Assembly (NCBI RefSeq): GCF_003316765.1
Contig: NZ_NIJF01000066.1
Span: forward strand, 1 to 64,000
Source: Bacillus sp. P14.5
GTDB taxonomy: Bacteria > Bacillota > Bacilli > Bacillales > Bacillaceae_B
Reading direction: 5' to 3'
DNA length: 64,000 nt
A program made the translations under genes and the position numbers. The notes below the pieces were generated by a model. That model ran no database searches, was not told the origin of the DNA, and saw nothing but the letters and a program-made list of their open reading frames with translations. This document shows, one piece after another, positions 35,221 through 42,065 of the stretch (its first letter is position 1; every line of letters begins with the position of its first letter).

Positions 35221-36042
35221 ATGCTGCGCGGATTTTATACTGTTGCTTCCGGAATGCTATCACAGCAGCGGAAAACGGAAATGCTGTCCAACAACCTGTC
35301 AAATGCGAATACCCCGGGATACAAAGCAGATCGCTCGTCCATGAAGTCTTTTCCGGAAATGATGCTTTCACTGCAAGGCCAGAATCAGCCCAACGGCCCT
35401 ATGGCCCGCCGGGTAGGCGCGTTGAACACAGGTGTGTACATGCAGGAAACCATGCCGGCATTTTTACAGGGAGACCTTCAGGAGACGGAACGCAAGACGG
35501 ATGTCGCGTTAGTTGATGGAAATGTACCAGTCGACCCTGAGACAGGCCAAAGAGGCGGAGTGTTTTTCACTCTTCAAGGCGGTGACGGAGTTCCCCGGTA
35601 TACCCGGAATGGAAACTTCACACTCGATGGGCAGGGCTATCTTACATCTGCAAGCGGTTTGTACGTGCTTGACCAGGAAGGACAGCGCATTCAGCTGCCG
35701 GCAGACAATTTTAAGATCACCGAAGAAGGACGGGTCCTTGTCAATGAAATGGAAACAGCCCGCCTGGGAATCGGCTTTTCAGTGAATTCAAACAGGCTCA
35801 CCAAAGAAGGGGACGGACTTTTCATAACTGAAAACAATGAGCCTCTTCCTAATGCATATGACAGTGACGCCACTTTTAACTTTCAACAAGGCTTTATTGA
35901 GCGTTCGAATGTTGATACATCAAGAACCATGACAGACATGATGACAGCTTACAGGTCGTTCGAAGCGAATCAGAAAGTCCTGCAGGCTTATGATAGAAGC
36001 ATGGAAAAAGCGGTAAACGAAGTAGGCCGGGTCAATGGCTGA
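35221..36042 (+). CDS. flhO: Flagellar hook-basal body protein FlhO (FlgF/FlgG family)
   Basis: A 273-residue rod-type protein. The N-terminal flagellar rod motif LRGFYTVASGMLSQQRKTEMLSNNLSNANTPGYK-type sequence and the C-terminal NVDTSRTMTDMMTAYRSFEANQKVL helix are those of the FlgG family. The frame is open from a GTG at 35212, but ATG 35221 behind AAAGAGGTG is preferred. It acts with flhP at the distal rod. Confidence 0.93.
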   Translation: MLRGFYTVASGMLSQQRKTEMLSNNLSNANTPGYKADRSSMKSFPEMMLSLQGQNQPNGPMARRVGALNTGVYMQETMPAFLQGDLQETERKTDVALVDGNVPVDPETGQRGGVFFTLQGGDGVPRYTRNGNFTLDGQGYLTSASGLYVLDQEGQRIQLPADNFKITEEGRVLVNEMETARLGIGFSVNSNRLTKEGDGLFITENNEPLPNAYDSDATFNFQQGFIERSNVDTSRTMTDMMTAYRSFEANQKVLQAYDRSMEKAVNEVGRVNG

Positions 36043-36069
36043 TGAATTGAAACGAGAGGGGACTGACCG

Positions 36070-36903
36070 ATGAATCGTACAATGATAGGCGCAACCAATA
36101 CACTGAACCAGCTTCAAAAACAAATGGATGTGATCGGCCATAACCTCGCGAACAGTGATACCAATGGCTACAAGCGGAGAGAAGCGATGTTTTCAGAACT
36201 TCTGGTGCAGTCAGTGAACAACCAGAGAGCGGACGGGGACCTGAATGGCCGTCTGACACCAGGGGGAATACGCCAAGGTGCCGGAGCTAAATTGGGACAG
36301 TCGGAAATCAACCTGGCACAAGGTTCTTTAAAATCAACAGGCAGAAACCTTGATTTTGCACTGACAGCGGGCAATCAATTCTTCAAAGTGCTCGTGCAGG
36401 GTGAAGAAGGAGCAGATGTCCGTTACACCAGGGACGGGGCGTTCTACGCCAACCCAATCGGCAATGGAGAGTTGATGCTGGTCAATGGCCAAGGGCATGC
36501 TGTACTCGATGAGAACGATAACTTCATCACGTTCAATGAGAACGTAAAAGGAGAAGACATCATTCTCCGTGATGGCGGTCAGTTGACTATCGGTGGATTG
36601 CCGTTTAACCTTGGGGTAGTATCGCTGGAAAAACCTCAATTCATGGAACAAATCGGACAGAATCTTTTGGGTCTGCCCCAGAACCTGGATGGCCTGGGAG
36701 TTAACGAAGATGAAATCCTCACCAATATGAATGGAGCCGCACGAAACAATATTGCGGCTGCCCAGAGCAGTTTGGAAGGCTCAAATGTGGATACAGGAAA
36801 AGAAATGACCGATATGCTGAACGTGCAGCGTGCGTATCAATTCCAAAGCCGTTCCATCTCCATGGCAGACCAAATGATGGGACTAGTGAACGGAATCCGT
36901 TAA
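36070..36903 (+). CDS. flhP: Flagellar hook-basal body protein FlhP
   Basis: A 277-residue FlgG-family rod protein with the N-terminal ANTLNQLQKQMDVIGHNLANSDTNGYK-type rod motif (shortened here) and C-terminal SNVDTGKEMTDMLNVQRAYQFQSRS helix. It lies 27 bases after flhO and is cotranscribed. In B. subtilis FlhO and FlhP are needed to complete the hook-basal body. Confidence 0.93.
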   Translation: MNRTMIGATNTLNQLQKQMDVIGHNLANSDTNGYKRREAMFSELLVQSVNNQRADGDLNGRLTPGGIRQGAGAKLGQSEINLAQGSLKSTGRNLDFALTAGNQFFKVLVQGEEGADVRYTRDGAFYANPIGNGELMLVNGQGHAVLDENDNFITFNENVKGEDIILRDGGQLTIGGLPFNLGVVSLEKPQFMEQIGQNLLGLPQNLDGLGVNEDEILTNMNGAARNNIAAAQSSLEGSNVDTGKEMTDMLNVQRAYQFQSRSISMADQMMGLVNGIR

Positions 36904-36919
36904 AAGGGAGTAATCGACA

Positions 36920-37203
36920 ATGACTGAAAAAGACATTCTGCAAGAAGGAAAAACAAGAGAAGAAATCAAAGCCGAAAAAAGAATAAAAAGAAAAACAGCG
37001 GCGAAGAAAAACCGGGCAGATGGATCCGGATCCGCCTTCTTCCAATCTGGCTGCGCGTCCTTCTCTTCATCATCCTGCTTGCCGGAAGTCTCATTGGAGG
37101 AGCCATGATCGGCTACGGAGTCATCGGAGACGGCAAACCAATGGATGTACTCGATAAATCGACATGGCAGCATATCATTGATATTGTTTTGAAAGATAAA
37201 TGA
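36920..37203 (+). pseudogene. EpuA-family small membrane protein, apparently frameshifted
   Basis: ATG 36920 opens a very basic N-terminus (MTEKDILQEGKTREEIKAEK) that goes off frame at the A5 run 37007-37011. With a sixth A the reading becomes KPGRWIRIRLLPIWLRVLL, a membrane helix, then GGAMIGYGVIGDGKPMDVLD and a stop at 37201-37203. About 94 residues. This is the EpuA/PF11772 family, often mislabelled as RNA polymerase beta in Bacillus genomes. Role unknown. Confidence 0.8.
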
Positions 37204-37210
37204 TTTTGAT

Positions 37211-37246
37211 AACCGGGCTTCCCATTTAAGGGAGGGCTGGTTTTTT
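37211..37246 (+). terminator. Terminator after the epuA-like gene
   Basis: AACCGGGCTTCCC pairs imperfectly with GGGAGGGCTGGTT, followed by TTTT. Confidence 0.7.
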
Positions 37247-37259
37247 AATTTTCCTTTTA

Positions 37260-37640
37260 TGTCCTCAAGTGCTCTGTTTAGATACATGAGTGGAGCGGAA
37301 AAGGGTGAGATATGTATCCACTAGCACAGAGTGGATACATAAAGTTGAGGGGAAAGTGTGCACTCATGTCCTCAACAGCATCCGGTGGATACATGAGTGT
37401 AGTGAAAAAGGATGAGATATGTATCCACCAGTCGAGAGTGGATACATATGTTGTAGGAAAAGCATGCACTCATGTCCTCACCAGCACTCGGTGGATACAT
37501 GAGTGGAGCAAAAAGGATTGCCTTATGTCCTCACAAGAGGCGTCTGGATACATGAGTGAAGCCAAAAAGAGTATCCCATGTCCTCGCAATCGGCGTCTCG
37601 ATACATGAGTGGAGCAAAAAAGATTGCCTTATGTCCTCAC
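37260..37640. repeat. Tandem inverted-repeat array A (53-bp units)
   Basis: Seven units recognised by GATACAT at 37281, 37334, 37388, 37441, 37494, 37547 and 37600, with intervals of 53 or 54. Units carry ATGTATCCAC ... GTGGATACAT (perfect 10-bp arms around 37314-37342 and 37420-37448) or a variant with ATGTCCTCA in the left arm. This is the reverse orientation of the 58.2-kb array. No convincing gene lies in it, although frames are open. Confidence 0.85.
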
Positions 37641-37734
37641 CTGCCAAATAACCCACACCAAAACAACTTTTTATAAAAGGAGAATTCAGGTAGAATAAAT
37701 AGAAGAACGTACATAATGATAGGGAGGCATACTC

Positions 37735-38169
37735 ATGCTTAATATTGAACAAATCAAAGAAATCATTCCCCACCGCTACCCATTTCTGTTGGTGGATAAG
37801 ATTCTAGAAGTCGAAGAAGGAAAAAGTGCGGTAGGGATAAAGAACGTAACAGCAAATGAAGAATTCTTTAATGGACACTTCCCGGAATATCCGGTAATGC
37901 CAGGAGTGTTGATCGTGGAAGCACTTGCTCAAGTAGGGGCGGTTGCCATGCTGAAAAAAGAGGAAAACCGCGGCCGCCTTGCTTTCTTCACAGGAATCGA
38001 TAATTGCCGGTTCAAACGCCAGGTAAAGCCAGGTGATCAGCTTCGCCTTGAAGTGGAAATGGTGCGTTTCCGCGGCCCAATCGGAAAAGGAAAAGCGGTT
38101 GCCTCAGTAGACGGAGAAGTTGTCTGCGAAACAGAAATGATGTTCGCCCTTGGAGACAAACAAGAATAA
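37735..38169 (+). CDS. fabZ: (3R)-hydroxyacyl-ACP dehydratase FabZ (YwpB)
   Basis: A 144-residue hot-dog-fold dehydratase of fatty acid elongation. The catalytic pair lies in [25 protein letters not shown] sequence (His near residue 49, Glu near 63). Full length. ATG 37735 follows AGGGAGGC. Matches ywpB of B. subtilis by position. Confidence 0.96.
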   Translation: MLNIEQIKEIIPHRYPFLLVDKILEVEEGKSAVGIKNVTANEEFFNGHFPEYPVMPGVLIVEALAQVGAVAMLKKEENRGRLAFFTGIDNCRFKRQVKPGDQLRLEVEMVRFRGPIGKGKAVASVDGEVVCETEMMFALGDKQE

Positions 38170-38179
38170 GCAATCACTA

Positions 38180-38213
38180 AACCCCCAGCTGCCCGGCAGC
38201 CGGGTTTTTTTTT
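38180..38213 (+). terminator. Terminator after fabZ
   Basis: GCTGCC/GGCAGC inside ACCC/GGGT, followed by nine T. Confidence 0.85.
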
Positions 38214-38268
38214 AAGGCTTTACCCAACTAAAAGGGACTGTCCCTTTCTCTGCTATAAAGAACTAAAA
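38214..38268. repeat. Short palindromic intergenic repeat
   Basis: GGCTTTACCC, GGGACTGTCCCTTTCTCTGC, TATAAAGAAC in order. Confidence 0.7.
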
Positions 38269-38397
38269 CATCACCTCTGCACTCCCCAGTTAAAATTTTT
38301 ATTACCCCATGCAAGTTTCCAAAAAGATGGGGCATGCTATCAAAAGACCAAAAAGAAAGGTCTCAAAAATTCTTTTTAACGAAAGGAGTCATACACA

Positions 38398-38727
38398 ATG
38401 AGTAAAAAACTTTTAGCAATCCTTGGTGGATCAGCACTATCCGCAATGCTTCTTGCAGGCTGTAATGCAGACCAGGAGCCGCCTCCGGAAGATAACGAAG
38501 CGCCGGTTGAGGAAGAGGTTCCAGGAGATGACGAAGGTATGACTGAAGGCGAAGAAAACGGCGATATGGACATGGATGAGGAGAATGGAAACATCTCTGA
38601 AGACGACAATGGTGACATTGACGATAACGAAAACGGCGACATGGGCGATGAGCTTGAAGACGAAATGACAGACGAAGAAAAAATAACGAGTAATATCCAG
38701 GGAGCCGGTGAATTACCGGCTTTTTAA
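38398..38727 (+). CDS. Small acidic lipoprotein
   Basis: The N-terminus has a lipoprotein signal peptide with lipobox LLAGC (Cys at about residue 21), followed by a repetitive tail rich in Glu, Asp, Asn and Gly (GEENGDMDMDEENGN, DDNGDIDDNENGD). No enzyme motif is seen; it is likely a surface-anchored, low-complexity protein. As written the frame runs through its own terminator to 38727. One more A in the run 38678-38683 would stop it at 38691-38693, right before the hairpin. ATG 38398 follows GAAAGGAG. It converges with the sinR paralogue. Confidence 0.72.
   Translation: MSKKLLAILGGSALSAMLLAGCNADQEPPPEDNEAPVEEEVPGDDEGMTEGEENGDMDMDEENGNISEDDNGDIDDNENGDMGDELEDEMTDEEKITSNIQGAGELPAF
38703..38725. 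terminator. Bidirectional terminator between the lipoprotein and sinR paralogue
   Basis: AGCCGGT (38703-38709) pairs with ACCGGCT (38715-38721), followed by a T run on the plus strand. It is shared by two convergent genes. Confidence 0.75.
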
Positions 38728-39085
38728 ATTGTCTTTTTTTGTTATGCATAATGCTGCTTTCAAAAGAGGCTTTCTTTCTTTTGACACCCATCAGCATGGT
38801 GAACTGGATAAATTCTTCTTTGGTAAGGCCTTGCCCAATCGCTTCTTTTAGTAATTTTACCCAGTCATCCTCCAAGTTAATATCACTGTTTTTGCTGTCC
38901 AGAAGTATATCGAGAGATACCCCTAAGGCGGCAGCTATCTTATCCAGCACATTAATCGAGGGGTTTTTCTGTATCCCTCTTTCAATTGAACTGATATATG
39001 ATTTAGAAATATCAGCAATATGGGCAAGCTCATTTATGGTAATTCCTTTACTTTCTCTGATAGATTTAATTCTCTCCCCGACCAT
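38724..39085 (-). CDS. SinR/SlrR-family transcriptional regulator (paralogue 1)
   Basis: An N-terminal HTH_3 domain (MVGERIKSIRESKGITINEL, ISKSYISSIERGIQKNPSI) is followed by a Sin multimerisation helix pair (DDWVKLLKEAIGQGLTKEEF). This is the layout of SinR and SlrR, which control the switch between motility and matrix. As written the frame runs on to 38363, antisense to the lipoprotein gene; one more T in the plus-strand T7 run 38734-38740 creates a stop at 38724-38726, just before the shared terminator. I therefore give about 120 residues. A GTTCTTT SinR-type box lies upstream at 39200. It may play the SlrR role beside the closer SinR homologue at 39978. Confidence 0.8.
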
Positions 39086-39199
39086 AGGATAGACTCCTTC
39101 TTATAAAAATTTATTAATTCATTATAACGAACAATATTTTTTTATAAAATTAGCATATTTAAGTAATAGTAAGAAAAAGGAAGGTATTAAGAGAAAAAC

Positions 39200-39206
39200 G
39201 TTCTTT
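39200..39206 (+). promoter_or_regulatory. SinR-type operator motif between sinR paralogue and zinc-ribbon gene
   Basis: GTTCTTT matches the B. subtilis SinR box GTTCTYT exactly. Related GTTCGTTAT motifs occur on the minus strand at about 39120-39131 and 39280-39290. They lie in the divergent promoter region. Confidence 0.45.
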
Positions 39207-39305
39207 ATTAAGAATAAATGAAGTAATTTGCGATTTAGCAATTGGGGGTGAGTCTTATATACTAGGACTATAAGGTCTTAATAACGAACAAAAGTGAGGT
39301 GGACT

Positions 39306-39533
39306 ATGTACAAGAAAAACTGCCAGCGCTGCAGCCGTTCCTCATTCAGCTCTACGGAAATCGGGCAGTGGACTTGCCCATCATGCGGAAATGACCTCAC
39401 AGATTCTCCTTTCTTCAATGCCTCAAGCTTCCGGCAAATCAGCCAGACCGTTGTCCCTTTAGAAAAGAAAATGAGTGTTTACACGAGGAACTTTCCTTAT
39501 CAAGAACCTAAAATTCGACAAAAAAGCCCATAA
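39306..39533 (+). CDS. Small zinc-ribbon protein, uncharacterised
   Basis: A 75-residue protein starting MYKKNCQRCSRSSFSS. Two CxxC pairs (CQRC and CPSC, about residues 6-9 and 25-28) form a predicted zinc ribbon; the rest is polar. ATG 39306 follows GTGAGGTGG. It is divergent from the sinR paralogue and just upstream of the riboswitch-sinI unit. I do not know its function; a role near the Sin regulators is only suggested by position. Confidence 0.65.
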   Translation: MYKKNCQRCSRSSFSSTEIGQWTCPSCGNDLTDSPFFNASSFRQISQTVVPLEKKMSVYTRNFPYQEPKIRQKSP

Positions 39534-39646
39534 AAGCTAAAAAATCACCTGATAATTAAACGAAAGTTACAAAAATTGTAAAATAAACTAGGAAAAAAGT
39601 TGTTAATCACAGCAAAATTTTACACAAAATAGGTTTTCCTAATTAG

Positions 39647-39652
39647 TATAAT
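39647..39652 (+). promoter_or_regulatory. Candidate -10 element of the riboswitch-sinI transcript
   Basis: TATAAT, 45 bases before the riboswitch P1 stem. No good -35 is visible at 16-18 bases. Confidence 0.4.
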
Positions 39653-39692
39653 GGTTATAGATATATAACTGGTTAGCCAACGGGATAGTCAG

Positions 39693-39780
39693 ACAAAGGC
39701 AAACCCATTGAAAGATGGAGACGCAAAGTCACAGATCTAAGGCAGGATAACAGATCTTGCTAAGATGGCTGGATTGCCTG
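39693..39780 (+). promoter_or_regulatory. Cyclic-di-GMP-I (GEMM) riboswitch upstream of sinI
   Basis: The P1 stem AGGCAA (39697-39702) / TTGCCT (39774-39779) encloses the class hallmarks. AAACCCATTGAAAGATGG forms the first hairpin with a GAAA tetraloop, then comes the highly conserved junction GACGCAAAG (39720-39727 region), then a second arm CAGATCTAAGG ... AACAGATCTTG with a tetraloop-receptor-like CTAAG/CTAAGATGG. The aptamer ends 35 bases before the sinI GTG. The linker contains AAATAC/GTATTT (39781-39797) directly before the Shine-Dalgarno AGGAGG. No T-rich terminator is seen, so control of translation start is more likely than termination. The aptamer call is strong; the ON or OFF direction cannot be read from sequence. 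Confidence 0.9.
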
Positions 39781-39814
39781 AAATACTAAGCGTATTTTAG
39801 GAGGAGATTTTGAA

Positions 39815-39946
39815 GTGGTTGAAAAAGAACTGGATCTAGAGTGGATTACCTTAATTAAAGAAGCGATGTCAATAGGGGTCACCAAAGACGAAATCCTAGA
39901 ATACCTACATACGAATAGAGAAGAGAGAAAAGTACTGGTAAAATGA
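39815..39946 (+). CDS. sinI: SinI-type antagonist of SinR
   Basis: A 43-residue protein starting GTG behind AGGAGGAG. The core ELDLEWITLIKEAMSIGVTK followed by DEILEYLHTN aligns with the SinI dimerisation helices of B. subtilis (the DQEWVELMVEAKEANISPEE type) that pair with the matching helices of SinR and strip it off DNA. It has no HTH domain. Unlike B. subtilis, sinI converges with sinR across a shared terminator instead of preceding it in one operon, and its leader is a c-di-GMP riboswitch. Confidence 0.85.
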   Translation: MVEKELDLEWITLIKEAMSIGVTKDEILEYLHTNREERKVLVK

Positions 39947-39947
39947 T

Positions 39948-39979
39948 AAAGCTATTCCCGGAACGGGAATAGCTTTTTT
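39948..39979. terminator. Bidirectional terminator between sinI and sinR
   Basis: AAAGCTATTCCCG/CGGGAATAGCTTT stem, with T run on the plus strand and matching A/T symmetry for the minus strand. Confidence 0.9.
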
Positions 39980-40298
39980 ACTTCTGATTCAATTTCCATT
40001 TATTGAACTCGATAAACTCCCTGAACTGCTCTTTGCTAATTCCGGAATCCATCGCTTGCTCAACAATACTGACCCAGTCTGAATCAATATGCTTATCTTC
40101 TACCGTATCATATAGTAAGGAATCCACCGGAACAGCTAACGCTTTTGAAATTTTCTCCAAAAACTGTACCGATGGGTTCTTCTGCAAGTTTCTCTCAATC
40201 GAACTCAAGTATGACTTGGCAACGCCCGCCTTATCCGCAAGTTCTGTCATCGACATCTTTCTCTCTTGTCTAAGCTTCTTTACTCTTTCCCCGATCAT
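39978..40298 (-). CDS. sinR: SinR, master repressor of biofilm matrix genes
   Basis: A 106-residue protein closely matching B. subtilis SinR in layout: HTH (MIGERVKKLRQERKMSMTEL, KAGVAKSYLSSIERNLQKNP), linker, then SDWVSIVEQAMDSGISKEQF and REFIEFNKWK, the Sin tetramerisation/SinI-binding helices. It represses tapA-type operons through GTTCTYT boxes. The gene converges with sinI. An extended -10 (TGG then TATAAT on the minus strand, 40343-40351) lies 45 bases upstream. Confidence 0.9.
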   Translation of the reverse strand: MIGERVKKLRQERKMSMTELADKAGVAKSYLSSIERNLQKNPSVQFLEKISKALAVPVDSLLYDTVEDKHIDSDWVSIVEQAMDSGISKEQFREFIEFNKWKLNQK

Positions 40299-40342
40299 TA
40301 CCGTTCACATCCTGTACGCATAATCATCCTTATCATGGTGTT

Positions 40343-40351
40343 ATTATACCA
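40343..40351 (-). promoter_or_regulatory. Extended -10 promoter of sinR
   Basis: On the minus strand TGGTATAAT, 45 bases before the sinR start. Confidence 0.5.
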
Positions 40352-40400
40352 CAAAGCAAACTCAAACTTTATAAATGTTTGTCATATTTTGTCTAAAAAT

Positions 40401-40841
40401 TTAATTTGATGTCTTGGAAGTGGCAGCCAGCCTAGGCTTGGACCGCATCTTGTCCTTAAATTCCTGCACAAGCCCGGTTCCCTCAAAGCCCTTCTCCACC
40501 AAGTCATCAAGCAGCAGCTCGGCATACTCATTGCGCATCTTCTTCAACTTTCCTTCAAAAAGAACACTCAAATGAAGATCCATAGTTTTAATGCAGCTGA
40601 TCCTCGTCATGAAAGCAGCAGGATCATTCTCAGGATGGGAAATGACCACTTGAACTTCTATATCCTCGGCGCTCTGCTGGGCATCACGGAAAAAATCATA
40701 ATAATCCTTCCTCATGCAGCCCTCAATCAGCCAAGTACCCTTCTGGTTTTCTTTATTAATAATTAAACCGTCCACAATTTCAATGTCTTTAAGATCATCG
40801 TTTTCAACAACTTGAAGAGTGATTACTTTAAAGGTTTTCAT
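40401..40841 (-). CDS. ywpF: YwpF-like protein
   Basis: A 146-residue soluble protein of the Bacillus YwpF family (MKTFKVITLQVVE, KGTWLIEGCMRKDYYDFF). Its function is unknown. The neighbourhood ywpB - ywpE - ywpF - ywpH is kept although other genes are inserted. ATG on the minus strand at 40839-40841 follows GGAGGATC. Confidence 0.85.
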   Translation of the reverse strand: MKTFKVITLQVVENDDLKDIEIVDGLIINKENQKGTWLIEGCMRKDYYDFFRDAQQSAEDIEVQVVISHPENDPAAFMTRISCIKTMDLHLSVLFEGKLKKMRNEYAELLLDDLVEKGFEGTGLVQEFKDKMRSKPRLAATSKTSN

Positions 40842-40930
40842 GAACGATCCTCCATCTCATAGTTTGTACAAATTATAACATATTGAAGATTCAAAACATA
40901 ATGGGGGATTTTTAATTTAGTTTCATCTGA

Positions 40931-41046
40931 TTTCCGTTCCAAGTGAGCGACTCCGCGGGGCGGGCGTTGAGCCTCCTCGGCTTCGCCTGCGGGGTCTCAT
41001 CTGTCCCGCTGCTCCCGCAGGAGGTCGCTCACTTTCCACTTCAATC
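40931..41046. repeat. GC-rich dispersed element, copy 4
   Basis: TTTCCGTTCC, GACTCCGCGGGGCGGGCGTT, CCTCCTCGGCTTCGCCTGCG, CCCGCAGGAGGTCGCTCAC, ending TTCCACTTCAATCAA. Confidence 0.85.
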
Positions 41047-41120
41047 AACATTGCTTGTAATCCATTTTAAAAATCATAAGTGACTATTGTAAGACTGGAA
41101 TTCCCTTAAATAACACAAGA

Positions 41121-41146
41121 CAAAAAAAGCCAGCTAGGTGCTGGCG
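41121..41146 (-). terminator. Terminator of the sortase gene
   Basis: On the minus strand GCCAGC/GCTGGC followed by TTTTTTT, touching the stop codon. Confidence 0.85.
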
Positions 41147-41147
41147 A

Positions 41148-41732
41148 TTAGTCCACTCGTTTGGCATTGATGATGTATCTCTCTTCTGTGCTTGATAGGT
41201 ATTCAAAAGGGTAGCATGTTGATAATGTTAGGATTTCATCAGGGTTAGTGGATTGGACTACGGACATGTCGTCTTCTTTTACGATGAACATTTCGTATAT
41301 TTCATATGTGTGGGTTCCGTTGCTCATTTCAACGTTTAACTGGTCGCCTTCTTTTAGTTCGCCCATTTTTTTGAAGACTGTGTCACGATGGCCGGCGAGG
41401 AAGATGCGGTCCTGCTGGTTTGGGAGCTTGGTGGAAGAGTAATGGCCGACTCCTTTTTCCAGTTCTTCTTCGTCTGTTCCTTCTATAATGGGGAGTTCTC
41501 TATCCAAGGCAGGTATATCCAGGATTCCGACGACATCTCCTTTTTCGAATGTGTAGGAGGAGAGTTCTTCTTTTGCCTCGGGCTCTTCCGTAACGATTTG
41601 AGCTTTCGCTTCTTGAAGAGCGCCATCCTGCTCAGCTTTTTGCTTGAAGATATGATAACCGGCATAACCGATCAGTCCGACACCGGCGGTCAGCATGAGG
41701 ATGCTTACATACTTGATTAATTTGTTAAACAA
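41148..41732 (-). CDS. Class D sortase
   Basis: A 194-residue membrane transpeptidase. An N-terminal anchor (VSILMLTAGVGLIGYAGY, residues 9-26) precedes the sortase barrel. The catalytic triad is complete: His115 in LAGHRDTVF, Cys173 in LSTCYPF and Arg185 in EERYIINAKR. Class D sortases of Bacillus attach LPNTA- or LPDTS-type substrates, and an LPNTA protein is encoded at 44549. In B. subtilis the same interval carries ywpE, a truncated sortase; here it is full length. It is divergent from tapA with a shared control region containing SinR-type boxes. Confidence 0.92.
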   Translation of the reverse strand: MFNKLIKYVSILMLTAGVGLIGYAGYHIFKQKAEQDGALQEAKAQIVTEEPEAKEELSSYTFEKGDVVGILDIPALDRELPIIEGTDEEELEKGVGHYSSTKLPNQQDRIFLAGHRDTVFKKMGELKEGDQLNVEMSNGTHTYEIYEMFIVKEDDMSVVQSTNPDEILTLSTCYPFEYLSSTEERYIINAKRVD

Positions 41733-41848
41733 GAGGATACCTCCTAAATTGCTTGTTGATTCTATTTTCGCTTAGTTGAGAGAATTTGTCATTGCTTTAA
41801 CGAGAGTTTTAAATAGAAATTTACAAAGGGTATCAGCATATTTGGATT

Positions 41849-42030
41849 GTTCTTTATATAAAACATTAAGTTCATTATAAATTACAAAATAGTAAGAAAA
41901 CGAGAGATATTTCCAGTAAATACATGTTTTAAGTTCGTTTTAGAGAATATTTGCCGTTTTTTCAGGTTTTTCAACCTGTGACTTCTGTCATATACTTGCA
42001 TTAACGGTTCGCTAATGAGAACGAACTAGT
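41849..42030. promoter_or_regulatory. Sortase/tapA divergent control region with SinR-type boxes
   Basis: GTTCTTT at 41849-41855 is an exact SinR box. Further GTTC motifs lie at 41870 (GTTCATT), 41935 (GTTCGTT), 42007 (GTTCGCT), and on the opposite strand within GAGAACGAAC (42018-42027). Spacing and mixed orientation resemble the operator of the B. subtilis tapA operon. Binding is inferred. Confidence 0.55.
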
Positions 42031-42065
42031 GAACGAGACAATTAAATAAAAGGAAGTTGAGTATT

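Noticed and set aside
37260..37640. CRISPR array
   Set aside because: Units are near-identical over their length with no unique spacers of constant size, and no cas genes are present. The same applies to arrays B and C.
38363..38723. C-terminal extension of the sinR paralogue
   Set aside because: It is the antisense of an acidic lipoprotein gene and disappears if one base is added to a T7 run.
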